A DNA stretch of 10,370 bases from positions 1 through 10,370 of the forward strand of contig DATIOF010000036.1 in NCBI GenBank assembly GCA_035473395.1. The letters are read 5' to 3'. Under the pieces are notes generated by a model. The model searched no databases. It was not told the DNA's origin and saw nothing but the letters and a program-made list of their open reading frames with translations. Made by a program: the position numbers and the translations under genes. Source of the stretch: AC-32 sp035473395. Its GTDB lineage: Bacteria > Actinomycetota > Thermoleophilia > Gaiellales > Gaiellaceae. Shown here in pieces: positions 1 to 6,438 of the stretch (within the stretch, counting starts at the first letter, position 1; each line of letters opens with the position of its first letter).

Positions 1-104
1 GTCGAGACGACCTCCTGTCGCGCGATGTAGACGCTGGCGAACCCGAGAGCGGTGAGCGCGCCGACGACGACGAGGTTCGCGAGCTCGCGGTTCCTGAGAC
101 TCAT
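1..104 (-). CDS. FtsW/RodA/SpoVE-family protein, N-terminal fragment
   Basis: Only the first 34 or so codons are in the window; the gene continues past the left edge. The ATG at 104-102 overlaps the TGA stop of the PP2C gene (ATGA), and a GGAG sequence lies about 4 bases upstream, which fixes the start. The fragment begins MSLRNRELANL, followed by a hydrophobic stretch (LVVVGALTALGFASVYIAR) that fits the first transmembrane helix of SEDS-family peptidoglycan glycosyltransferases. In Mycobacterium and relatives the gene immediately after fhaA-fhaB-pstP is rodA/ftsW-like, so position supports the call strongly. Family role: polymerising lipid II in the membrane during elongation or division. 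RodA and FtsW cannot be told apart from so short a piece, so no symbol is given. Confidence 0.75.
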   Translation of the reverse strand, partial: MSLRNRELANLVVVGALTALGFASVYIARQEVVS

Positions 105-1246
105 CCCGCTCCGATCTGCTCCTCGTAGCGCCGCACCTGAGCGCGCGCGGAGTCGTCGCTGCGCAGGGTGTGGTCGAACAGCTTCTGCCGCTCGCCCTGG
201 CTCAGCTGCGCGGCGAGCAACGGGCTCACGTAGACGGGCCGGTAGAGCTTGACGCTGCCGACCACGTTCCACGGCAGGCCCTGGTAGACGACCACGTGGC
301 CGTCGCTCTCGGCTCCGACGAAGTGCGAGCGCCAGAGGCCCCAGACGGCGGCGCCGCAGACGGCGACGATCAGCAACAGGACGAGCAGCGCGAACAGCGC
401 CCGCCGGCCGGCATGGCCGTTCTCGACGTGATGCTCGACGACGACCGGCGGCACACCGTCGTGCTCGTCCAGCGTGTCCTCGTCCCCCTCCTCGGCCTCG
501 ACGGGCGGGAGCGCCACGGTGTGCTCGATGTCGTCGCCGGTGATCTCGAAGAAGACCACGGTGATGTTGTCGTCGCCGCCGCCCTTGTTCGCGGCGCGGA
601 TGAGCGCCTTCGCCGCCTTGGTCAGGTCGCCGCGGTCGCGCTCGATCTCCCGCAGGATCGTTCCGTCGTCGACCATCGAGGTCAGTCCGTCGGAGCAGAG
701 CAGGAACAGGTCGCCGGGCCTGGTCTCGACCGAGAACACGTCCACGTCGACGTCGGGGTCGGTGCCGAGCGCGCGGGTGATCACGGAGCGCTGCGGGTGA
801 TCCTCGGCTTCCTCGGGCGAGAGCTTGCCGCTGCGAACGAGCTCGGCGACCAGCGAGTGGTCCTCGGTCAGCTGCTCGAGCTTGCGGTCGCGGATCCGGT
901 AGGCGCGCGAGTCGCCGACGTGGCCGATCGCGACGCGGCCGTCCTCGACCAGCGCGACCGTCATCGTGGTGCCCATCCCCGAGGCCGAGGCGTCCTGCGA
1001 CTGGCGCTCGTAGACGCGGCGGTTGGCCTCCTGGATCAAGTCGTTGACGCGTTCCTCGCCGCCCGCGAGCCCGGAGGCCTCGTCGCGCAGGGCCGCGGCC
1101 GCGAGCCCGGAGGCGAGCTCGCCCGCCTGCGCGCCGCCCATCCCGTCGGCTACCGCGAACAGCGGCGGCTCGTTGACGAAGGCGTCCTCGTTGTGCCGGC
1201 GCCTGCGGCCCGTGTCGGTGACGCTCGCGCTCCGCAGGTCGCTCAC
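101..1246 (-). CDS. pstP: Membrane-anchored PP2C-family Ser/Thr protein phosphatase (PstP-like)
   Basis: A 381-residue metal-dependent (Mn/Mg) phosphatase expected to dephosphorylate Ser/Thr-kinase substrates and the kinases themselves. PP2C motifs in order: R-H-N-E-D (17-21), D-G-M-G-G (34-38), GMGTT (90-94), GHVGDSRAY (108-116), the LLCSDGL metal-site motif (182-188, Asp186) and GGGDDNITVV (222-231, Asp226). All expected metal ligands are present. An acidic juxtamembrane linker (about 238-280) precedes one transmembrane helix at 283-305, and about 75 residues lie outside the cell, beginning HFVG and containing VVYQGLPW, as in actinobacterial PstP proteins. The start is GTG at 1246, overlapping the fhaB stop by 4 bases (GTGA), which implies translational coupling; the Shine-Dalgarno is weak. 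The stop overlaps the next start as ATGA. Family identity is secure; the specific substrates are inferred from operon context. Confidence 0.95.
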   Translation of the reverse strand: MSDLRSASVTDTGRRRRHNEDAFVNEPPLFAVADGMGGAQAGELASGLAAAALRDEASGLAGGEERVNDLIQEANRRVYERQSQDASASGMGTTMTVALVEDGRVAIGHVGDSRAYRIRDRKLEQLTEDHSLVAELVRSGKLSPEEAEDHPQRSVITRALGTDPDVDVDVFSVETRPGDLFLLCSDGLTSMVDDGTILREIERDRGDLTKAAKALIRAANKGGGDDNITVVFFEITGDDIEHTVALPPVEAEEGDEDTLDEHDGVPPVVVEHHVENGHAGRRALFALLVLLLIVAVCGAAVWGLWRSHFVGAESDGHVVVYQGLPWNVVGSVKLYRPVYVSPLLAAQLSQGERQKLFDHTLRSDDSARAQVRRYEEQIGAG

Positions 1247-1722
1247 GTCTCGTACCGCATCTCGGTCTCGCCGACGCGCAGGATGTCGCCGGGCGTCAGG
1301 CGCTTCGCGTGCGTCAGCCGGATGCCGTTCAGGTAGGTGCCGTTGGTGGAGCCGACGTCCTCGACCCAGACGCCGTCGCGCCGCGGCTCCACGCGCGCGT
1401 GGTTCGACGACGCGAACTCGTCCCGCGCGAGGTTGACGTCGTTACCCGAGCCGCGGCCGACCAGCAGCGCCGCGGAGTCGAGCAGCAGCTCGTCGTCCTC
1501 CTCGAGCGCCGGGCTCTTGACGACCACTAAGCGGCCACTCTGGATCTGCGGCGCCTCGCCGAGGCCCGGCACCGAGCCGGGCGCGAGCACGAAGCTCTCC
1601 TGAGGCATGCGCACGTCACGCGCGGCCGAGCGCACGATCCGCCAGATGAACAGGTAGAGCAGAACGAGGAACGCGAGCTTGAGGACGAGCAGCGCCTCTT
1701 CGACGGCGACCGAGCCGATCAC
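1243..1722 (-). CDS. fhaB: FhaB-like membrane-anchored FHA-domain protein
   Basis: A 159-residue protein with one N-terminal transmembrane helix (about 9-31, ending IWRIVR) and a C-terminal forkhead-associated domain (about 86-156), a phosphothreonine-reading module. FHA signature residues are visible: GRG at 89-91, SSNHA at 105-109 and STNGTYLNG at 125-133. Size and layout match mycobacterial FhaB/FipA (about 155 residues), which links Ser/Thr kinase signalling to cell division and wall synthesis. Start is GTG at 1722-1720, overlapping the fhaA stop (GTGA); a GGAG about 8 bases upstream supports it. The stop overlaps the phosphatase start in the same way. It is expected to recruit phosphorylated partners to the inner face of the membrane beside the phosphatase and the FtsW/RodA protein. 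The partner proteins are inference. Confidence 0.92.
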   Translation of the reverse strand: MIGSVAVEEALLVLKLAFLVLLYLFIWRIVRSAARDVRMPQESFVLAPGSVPGLGEAPQIQSGRLVVVKSPALEEDDELLLDSAALLVGRGSGNDVNLARDEFASSNHARVEPRRDGVWVEDVGSTNGTYLNGIRLTHAKRLTPGDILRVGETEMRYET

Positions 1723-2492
1723 TCTTCGTTCTCCGTCTCCCGCTTGAAGACGAGCTCGGTCGAGCCGAGCGTGATCCGATCGCCCTGCCGCAGCTTCGCA
1801 CGCTTCTGGCGGCGCCCGTTCACCTCCATCCCGTTCGTCGAGTCGAGGTCGACGGCCCAGTACGCGGCGCCCTCCTGCCGCACCTCGGCATGCTTCCGCG
1901 AGACGTTCGGGTCGGCGAGCTGGATGTCGCAGTCCTTGGAGCGGCCGATCGTCGCGCGGCCGCCGTCGAGCTCGTGCTTGGTGCCGTCGAAGGTCAGGCT
2001 GACGATCTCGCGGCCGAGCCCGAGCTCCTCGATCGAGACGGCTTCGGTCTCGACGGGCTTGCGGTAGACCATCGTGGCGCCGGGCAACGGCTGCGGCTCC
2101 GGCTCACCGGGCTGTGGAATGGCGCCCTGCACCATTCGCGTGGCGATCCCGAACTCGCCCATCTCCAGGTCGTCGTCGGTCTCGAACTTCACCTCGGGCG
2201 GCGAGAGCAGCTCGTAGCGCTCGCGGCGCGCGTTCTCGGCGATGTACTCCTGCAGCTCGCTGCGCAGCGACTCCTCGTAGCTCGCGAACTGCTCGCGGTC
2301 GGACGGCGCCAGGTAGATGGTGTACTCGTTCGGCGCGTACACCCGCGAGACGGAGATCACCTTGTGGTCCTCCATCTCCTTGACCAGCTTGCGCGCCAGC
2401 TCGACCGGCTGCACATGGGTGCGAAAGGCGCGCCCGAAGACACCCTCGAAGAGGCCTTCCAGCTTGTGCTCGATGTTCCTGAGGACGCTCAT
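1719..2492 (-). CDS. fhaA: FhaA-like DUF3662 and FHA domain protein
   Basis: A 257-residue cytoplasmic protein. Residues 1 to about 122 form a DUF3662 domain (N-terminal MSVLRNIEHKLEGLFEGVFG, then VQPVELARKLVKEME at 27-41). A short proline/glutamate-rich linker (about 124-160) includes PGATMVY (137-143), a possible phosphorylation site. The FHA domain (163-251) shows GRS at 183-185, SRKH at 198-201 and DSTNGMEVNG at 217-226, all expected for phosphothreonine binding. Mycobacterial FhaA is about twice as long because of a long disordered linker; this is the compact form. In mycobacteria FhaA binds phosphorylated MviN/FhaB-type partners and tunes peptidoglycan synthesis. The ATG at 2492 has no evident Shine-Dalgarno; a GC-rich inverted repeat lies just upstream. 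It starts 30 bases after the kinase stop and overlaps fhaB by 4 bases. Confidence 0.93.
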   Translation of the reverse strand: MSVLRNIEHKLEGLFEGVFGRAFRTHVQPVELARKLVKEMEDHKVISVSRVYAPNEYTIYLAPSDREQFASYEESLRSELQEYIAENARRERYELLSPPEVKFETDDDLEMGEFGIATRMVQGAIPQPGEPEPQPLPGATMVYRKPVETEAVSIEELGLGREIVSLTFDGTKHELDGGRATIGRSKDCDIQLADPNVSRKHAEVRQEGAAYWAVDLDSTNGMEVNGRRQKRAKLRQGDRITLGSTELVFKRETENEE

Positions 2493-2496
2493 CCGA

Positions 2497-2532
2497 GCGG
2501 GGTTATGCCCCGCCCTTGAACTCTAACCCCGC
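2497..2532 (-). promoter_or_regulatory. Nested inverted repeats in the fhaA leader (alternative hairpins)
   Basis: On the plus strand, GCGGGGTTA at 2497-2505 is an exact inverted repeat of TAACCCCGC at 2524-2532 (9-bp stem, 18-base loop). The same left arm GCGGGG (2497-2502) can instead pair with CCCCGC at 2508-2513 (6-bp stem, 5-base loop), so the two folds are mutually exclusive. The structure covers the kinase stop codon and ends 4 bases before the fhaA ATG. It could attenuate read-through from the kinase gene or control fhaA initiation. The repeat is directly visible; the function is inferred. No T-tract follows, so a classical terminator is unlikely. Confidence 0.4.
2520..2525 (-). promoter_or_regulatory. 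Possible -10 element (TAGAGT) for fhaA
   Basis: Reading the minus strand, TAGAGT begins with the TAG stop codon of the kinase gene and lies 27 bases before the fhaA ATG. It fits the loose actinobacterial -10 pattern TANNNT and matches two other TAGAGT hexamers just upstream of starts in this window. No good -35 is visible at the usual spacing. It could give the fhaA-fhaB-pstP operon transcription independent of the kinase. Confidence 0.3.
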
Positions 2533-4127
2533 GCTCCGAGGGCCAGGACGGTGCAAGTGGCCCAGGCCGCCAGGACGAGCGGAACGGCGGCGACAGCAGG
2601 GGCAGGCAGGAGCGCGGCGGCAAGCAGGGCGGCGCCGAGGCCGGCGATCCACCAGAGGCCCCGCTCGCGGACATGCGGGATCGCCACCGCCGCAGCCGCC
2701 AGGACGACGGCTTCGAAGGCGAGCGCGGGATGCGACTGGAGCGAACGGACGAGCGCCTCGGCGACGGCCACGGCGTCGCCGCTGCCCGCGATTCCAAGCC
2801 CCTTCGGCGGTGTTGCGCCGGTGAACGGCAGCGACGCGTGCCGCAGACCGGCGACCACCGCGGCGAGGACGACCGCCGCCGCGACCTGTAGGGCACGCCT
2901 GGCCGGGTTGCGGATCGCCTGCGCGGCCAGCGGAAGCAGGCCGAGCGCGAGCACCGGCGCGAGCAGCGGGCCGAGCGCGAGGAAGAGGCCTTGCCGCGGC
3001 GAGCGCCAGGAGAGGGCCAGCCACGCGCCCGCGACGACGGCGTAGACGAGCGCGAGCCCTGACGAGACGTTCCCGAGCGGCAGCACCGGGACCGCGAGCG
3101 TGAAGGCAAGCCCGATCCGCGGGCGGAGGAGCATCAGGACGCCTGCGATCACGGCGAGGAGCGGGGCGAAGAGCGTCGGGTAGAACGGAACCGCCGCCGC
3201 GGTCCAGCCTGCGAACAGCGCCGCGGCGGCAGGTGCCGCCAGCCGGAGCGGAACCGACAGCTCCGGAACCGTCGTGCGGGTCTTCCGCCGGCGCAGCCGC
3301 TCGGCGAAGGCGTCGCGCAGCTCGTGGGCGAGATGGGCCGCGGGCGGCCTGGCCGCTGGATCGAGCGAAAGCATCCGGTCGACGAGCGCGCAGAGCGGCT
3401 TCGGCAGGTCGGGCCGCGCCTGCGCGAGCGGCGCGGCGCCGGTCTCGATCCGCTTGGCCGTCTCGAGCAGCGAGCCGTTCCAGAACGGGTGCCAGCCGGC
3501 GAGCGACTCCCAGAGCATCGCCCCGACCGCCCAGATGTCGGCCGGCGGCCCGCCCGACTCGCCGTGCACGAGTCGCTCGGGAGGGACGTAGGCGAGCGTT
3601 CCGGGCACGTCGCCGGTGGCGGTCAGCGACTCTTCCTCGGCGAGCTGCGCGAGCCCGAAGTCGAGCAGCCGTGCCGACAGCTCGTCGCCCTCGGCCAGCA
3701 GCACGTTCGACGGCTTCACGTCGCGGTGGACGATCCCGCGCGCGTGTGCGTGTGCGAGACCCTCGAGCACCTGCGCGGCCGTCTCGACCGCGTCGGCGTC
3801 GTTCAGCTCGCCGGCGCGCAGCGCCTGGCGCATCGTCTGTCCCGGCACGTACTCGTAGGCGATGTAGACGTTGCGCGAGTCGCGGTCGAGCCCGTAGGCA
3901 CGCAGACAGCGCTCGTGCCGCAGCCGCGCGGCCGCCAGCGCCTCGCGCTCGGCCCGCGTGGCCGCCTTGCCTTCGCGCGGGACGATCTTCAGCGCAACTT
4001 CGAGCCCGGTGCGCTCGTCGCGAGCGAGCCACACCGACCCCGAGCCGCCGCTCCCGAGCGGGCGCAGGGGCCGATACCGCTCGGCGACGAGCTCGCTGGG
4101 GGAAAGGGCAAGCGCCGCCTCGGCCAC
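2523..4127 (-). CDS. Ser/Thr protein kinase with polytopic membrane C-terminal domain
   Basis: About 534 residues from the GTG at 4127. A longer open frame reaches 4448, but it has no kinase homology and would overlap the divergent gene, and an AGG sits about 8 bases before this GTG. The Hanks-type catalytic domain spans about 18-280: glycine loop GSGGSGSV (25-32), VALKI with Lys47, HRDVKPSN (134-141), DFG (156-158), PPE in the APE position (182-184) and DIWAVGAMLWES. Catalytic residues look intact, so it should be active on cytosolic Ser/Thr. A basic linker (RLRRRKTRTT) leads into about 230 hydrophobic residues with roughly 7-9 transmembrane segments and no PASTA repeats, unlike PknB. The membrane region resembles no sensor I can name. 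It is the first gene before fhaA and is divergent from the gene at 4220. It probably supplies phosphothreonine marks read by FhaA/FhaB and removed by the phosphatase; this is inferred from context. Confidence 0.9.
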   Translation of the reverse strand: MAEAALALSPSELVAERYRPLRPLGSGGSGSVWLARDERTGLEVALKIVPREGKAATRAEREALAAARLRHERCLRAYGLDRDSRNVYIAYEYVPGQTMRQALRAGELNDADAVETAAQVLEGLAHAHARGIVHRDVKPSNVLLAEGDELSARLLDFGLAQLAEEESLTATGDVPGTLAYVPPERLVHGESGGPPADIWAVGAMLWESLAGWHPFWNGSLLETAKRIETGAAPLAQARPDLPKPLCALVDRMLSLDPAARPPAAHLAHELRDAFAERLRRRKTRTTVPELSVPLRLAAPAAAALFAGWTAAAVPFYPTLFAPLLAVIAGVLMLLRPRIGLAFTLAVPVLPLGNVSSGLALVYAVVAGAWLALSWRSPRQGLFLALGPLLAPVLALGLLPLAAQAIRNPARRALQVAAAVVLAAVVAGLRHASLPFTGATPPKGLGIAGSGDAVAVAEALVRSLQSHPALAFEAVVLAAAAVAIPHVRERGLWWIAGLGAALLAAALLPAPAVAAVPLVLAAWATCTVLALGARG

Positions 4128-4182
4128 GAGACCTGAGGTTTCGCCTGGCCGCCCGGAATCCTGCGCCGGCCGTCCGACGCGG

Positions 4183-4188
4183 TAGAGT
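4183..4188 (+). promoter_or_regulatory. Possible -10 element (TAGAGT) for the 4220 gene
   Basis: TAGAGT lies 31 bases before the ATG at 4220, inside the 92-base divergent gap between the kinase and the CARDB-like membrane protein. It fits TANNNT. No convincing -35 is seen. The leader after it carries an imperfect inverted repeat (GCCGACTTTT at 4191-4200 and AAAACCGGC at 4207-4215). The same gap must also hold the kinase promoter, for which I see no clear element. Confidence 0.35.
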
Positions 4189-4219
4189 GAGCCGACTTTT
4201 TCCTGCAAAACCGGCCCCC

Positions 4220-5380
4220 ATGACCGAAAACGACACCGACATCGATTTCGACTTCTTCGAGGACGAGCCTCCGACCGAGGAGAGCTCGCGCACGGAGCGG
4301 CTGATTCCTCGACGCACCCCGCGCGGGCCCCAGGAGCCGCCGCGGGCGCCGACCAACCTGACGCCGCTGCTGCGGCTGATCGGCCTGATCGCCTTCGCGA
4401 TCCTGATCGTCGTCCTGCTCGTGGTCTGGGTGCAGAGCTGCCAGGCAACCGGCAAGGACAAGGCCTACAAGGACTACCTGGGCAAGGTCTCCGACGTGTC
4501 GAGCTCCTCGCAGCAGATCGGCAAGCAGCTCAGCCAGGTGCTCCTCGAGCAGGGGCTGAAGGAGTCCCAGGTCGAGCAGCGCGTCTCGGGCCTCGCACAC
4601 CAGGAGCAGCTCGACGTCCAGCGCGCGCAGGCGATCACCCCGCCCGGGACGCTGCGGGACGAGCACCAGGCCCTGATTCAGGCGCTGCAGTACCGGGTCA
4701 GCGGCCTCAACGGCCTTGCGAGCGCGCTGGCCGCGACCGCCAACACCAAGGACGCGACGCGCGCCGGCACGGTGCTCGCGGGCCAGATGCAGCGGCTGCT
4801 TGCCAGCGACGTCATCTACCAGGACTCGTTCAAGGCGCCGTCGGCCGCGGAGCTCGCCCGCCAGGGCGTGACCGGCACGAACGCCAGCGGCGGCCCGCTG
4901 ATCCCCGACTCGAACTTCCTCCAGAGCTCCGACCTCGTCACGCCGGCAGCGATGGTGACGGTGGTCAGCCGCATCCGCGGCAGCACCTCAACGCCCACCG
5001 CCGGCGGCCTGCGCGGCACGAACCTGGTCAAGGTCGTGGTGCAGCCGACCGGGACCGAGCTGAGCACCTCCACGCAGACGACGGTTGTCGTCCGGACGAA
5101 CATGTCGATCGACGTGACGGTCCAGGACTCCGGCGACTCGCAGGAGGCGAACATCCCGGTCACGCTGAGGATCATCCAGTCCGGGGTGCCGACGGTCACC
5201 AAGCGCGCGACGATCGGCTTCATCAACCCGGGCGAGCAGAAGACGGTCAGCTTCACGAACTTCCCCGCGCCGAGCTTCCAGAACCCGGCGCAGATCAAGG
5301 TCGAGGTGCAGCCCGTGCAGGGCGAGACCAATTCGAGCAACAACTCAGCCGACTACTCCGTCATCTTCTCCGTCGCGTAG
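4220..5380 (+). CDS. Single-pass membrane protein with CARDB-like extracellular domain
   Basis: A 386-residue protein of unknown function. Residues 1-26 are very acidic with several Ser/Thr (T6, T19, S22, S23, T25); 27-49 are Arg/Pro-rich; a transmembrane helix spans about 50-71 with a positive-inside orientation. Outside, about 80-215 is helical, Gln/Ser/Ala-rich and probably coiled. About 245-386 looks like a beta-sandwich of the CARDB/Ig type: NMSIDVTVQDSGDSQEANIPVTL, then an FINPGEQKTVSF strand pair, and a terminal SNNSADYSVIFSV that matches the usual NN-ending of CARDB domains. Such domains typically mediate adhesion or assembly at the cell surface. The ATG at 4220 is chosen because the upstream extension is an antisense shadow of the kinase. 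There is no Shine-Dalgarno. The DUF4446 gene follows after 3 bases, so they are one operon. Divergence from the kinase suggests it could be a phosphorylation target; that is speculation. Confidence 0.82.
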   Translation: MTENDTDIDFDFFEDEPPTEESSRTERLIPRRTPRGPQEPPRAPTNLTPLLRLIGLIAFAILIVVLLVVWVQSCQATGKDKAYKDYLGKVSDVSSSSQQIGKQLSQVLLEQGLKESQVEQRVSGLAHQEQLDVQRAQAITPPGTLRDEHQALIQALQYRVSGLNGLASALAATANTKDATRAGTVLAGQMQRLLASDVIYQDSFKAPSAAELARQGVTGTNASGGPLIPDSNFLQSSDLVTPAAMVTVVSRIRGSTSTPTAGGLRGTNLVKVVVQPTGTELSTSTQTTVVVRTNMSIDVTVQDSGDSQEANIPVTLRIIQSGVPTVTKRATIGFINPGEQKTVSFTNFPAPSFQNPAQIKVEVQPVQGETNSSNNSADYSVIFSVA

Positions 5381-5383
5381 ACC

Positions 5384-5866
5384 TTGAGCTTCTCGAGCTC
5401 GACCGCCGCCTGGATCGCGATCGGCGCCGCAGTTGCCGCGGTGCTGGCGCTGCTCGCCGTGGTGTGGGTGCTGCTGCGGATCCGGCGGCTGGGCGAGGGC
5501 CAGGCGGTGCTGCTCGGCGACGGCAAGACCGACCTGGTCGACTTCGCCGTCTCGCTGCAGGGCAGGATCGACGACCTGCACCGCGCGGTCGACGAGATCG
5601 CGGCGGGCCTCGTGCGGGTCGACCGGCGCGTGGACAACTCCGTCACGAACGTCTCGATCGTCCGCTACGACGCCTACGAGGACACCGGCGGGCACCAGTC
5701 GGCCTCGCTGGCCGTGCTCGACTCCGCGCGCACCGGCGTCGTCGTGACCGCGATCCAGGGCCGTGACTACGCGCGGATCTACATGAAGGAGCTGGATCGC
5801 GGCCGAGCCTCGATTGCCCTCTCGCCGGAAGAAGCGGAGGCCGTCGAGCGAGCCATGTCTCGCTAG
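5384..5866 (+). CDS. DUF4446 family membrane protein
   Basis: A 160-residue protein matching the DUF4446 family, widespread in Actinomycetota and Firmicutes with no established function. A transmembrane helix lies at about 9-31, a predicted coiled segment at about 50-85 (LQGRIDDLHRAVDEI), and the family core at 90-160 contains VRYDAYEDTGG (93-103), SLAVLD, a GVVVTAIQGRD segment and a C-terminal LSPEEAEAVERAM. The only start that keeps the membrane helix is TTG at 5384, 3 bases after the upstream TAG, with no Shine-Dalgarno, so translation probably depends on ribosomes arriving from the upstream gene. In other genomes DUF4446 genes often sit near parAB, but no par genes are seen here. Family call secure, function unknown. 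Confidence 0.9.
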   Translation: MSFSSSTAAWIAIGAAVAAVLALLAVVWVLLRIRRLGEGQAVLLGDGKTDLVDFAVSLQGRIDDLHRAVDEIAAGLVRVDRRVDNSVTNVSIVRYDAYEDTGGHQSASLAVLDSARTGVVVTAIQGRDYARIYMKELDRGRASIALSPEEAEAVERAMSR

Positions 5867-5869
5867 AGT
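5864..5869 (+). promoter_or_regulatory. Possible -10 element (TAGAGT) for the HNH gene
   Basis: TAGAGT starts with the TAG stop codon of the DUF4446 gene and ends 10 bases before the HNH ATG. Normal -10 to start-site spacing would place transcription initiation at about 5876, leaving a leader of only a few bases. The lack of any Shine-Dalgarno before this ATG fits leaderless translation. No strong -35 is seen. Confidence 0.35.
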
Positions 5870-5879
5870 TTCCGCCGTC

Positions 5880-6410
5880 ATGCAGCAGGTTCTCGTCCTG
5901 AATGCGAGTTACGAGCCGCTGAACGTCACGACAGTCCGCCGTGCGCACGTGCTCGTCTTCAAGGGCAAGGCCGAGGTGATCGAGGAGCTCGACCAGCCGC
6001 TCAGATCGGCGACCGGAGCCTTTCCGTGGCCGCACGTGATCAGGCTCGTCCAGTACGTGCGGGTGCCGAGGACGCTGCAGCGAAAGATCTCGCGCCGGGC
6101 CTTGTTCGCCCGCGACGGCTGGCGCTGCATGTACTGCGGCACCACCAGCGGCCGGCTGACGCTCGACCACGTCGTTCCGCGCTCGCGCGGCGGCGACTCG
6201 GTCTGGGAGAACGTCGTCACCTCGTGCGCGCCCTGCAACATGCGCAAGGGCAACCGGCTGCCGGACGAGATCGAGATGACGCTGCGCAAGCCGCCCCGCG
6301 CCCCGGCGCCGGTGCTGTTCATCCATCTGGCGACGCCGAAGGTGCCCGACGGCTGGCAGCCGTACCTGACCGGCCTTGGCGACTCGCCGTCCGCCGCCGC
6401 GACCGCCTGA
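5880..6410 (+). CDS. HNH endonuclease-fold protein (zinc-ribbon type)
   Basis: A 176-residue protein of a conserved family found in Actinomycetota, Cyanobacteria and Deinococcus. The N-terminal part begins QQVLVLNASYEPLNVTTVRRA (2-22) and continues with FKGKAEVIEE, the hallmark of the family. The HNH motif follows: zinc ligands C83-x2-C86, D96-H97 with LDHVVPRSRGG, N111, and a second pair C116-x2-C119 followed by N120 and RKGN. All residues needed for a beta-beta-alpha metal nuclease are present, so DNA cleavage or nicking is plausible, but the family's cellular job is not established and it is usually chromosomal rather than mobile. The ATG at 5880 aligns with the family N-terminus; the open frame extends upstream to 5814 inside the preceding gene without family similarity. 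There is no Shine-Dalgarno and the gap to the previous stop is 13 bases. Confidence 0.9.
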   Translation: MQQVLVLNASYEPLNVTTVRRAHVLVFKGKAEVIEELDQPLRSATGAFPWPHVIRLVQYVRVPRTLQRKISRRALFARDGWRCMYCGTTSGRLTLDHVVPRSRGGDSVWENVVTSCAPCNMRKGNRLPDEIEMTLRKPPRAPAPVLFIHLATPKVPDGWQPYLTGLGDSPSAAATA

Positions 6411-6438
6411 TGTGACGCCCGCCTAGGGCGGCGGCGTA

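Noticed and set aside
170..1336. Long plus-strand open frame (388 codons) antisense to the phosphatase
   Set aside because: Low-complexity Val/Asp/Arg/Leu composition typical of the reverse complement of a high-GC gene; the minus strand encodes a complete PP2C protein.
3233..4219. Upstream extension of the CARDB-like gene's frame
   Set aside because: Arg/Ala-rich translation antisense to the kinase catalytic domain; the protein proper begins at the ATG at 4220.
4128..4448. N-terminal extension of the kinase frame back to an ATG at 4448
   Set aside because: Would be antisense to the acidic tail and membrane helix of the 4220 gene, and shows basic low-complexity sequence with no kinase similarity.
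5880..6410. HNH gene as part of a mobile element, intein or restriction system
   Set aside because: No repeats, integrase, methyltransferase or intron boundaries nearby; it belongs to a widespread chromosomal family and its base use matches its neighbours.
6416..6430. CGCCC-GCCTA-GGGCG hairpin after the HNH gene as a terminator
   Set aside because: Only a 5-bp stem and no T-tract follows, so a terminator call is not supportable; it may simply be GC-rich sequence.
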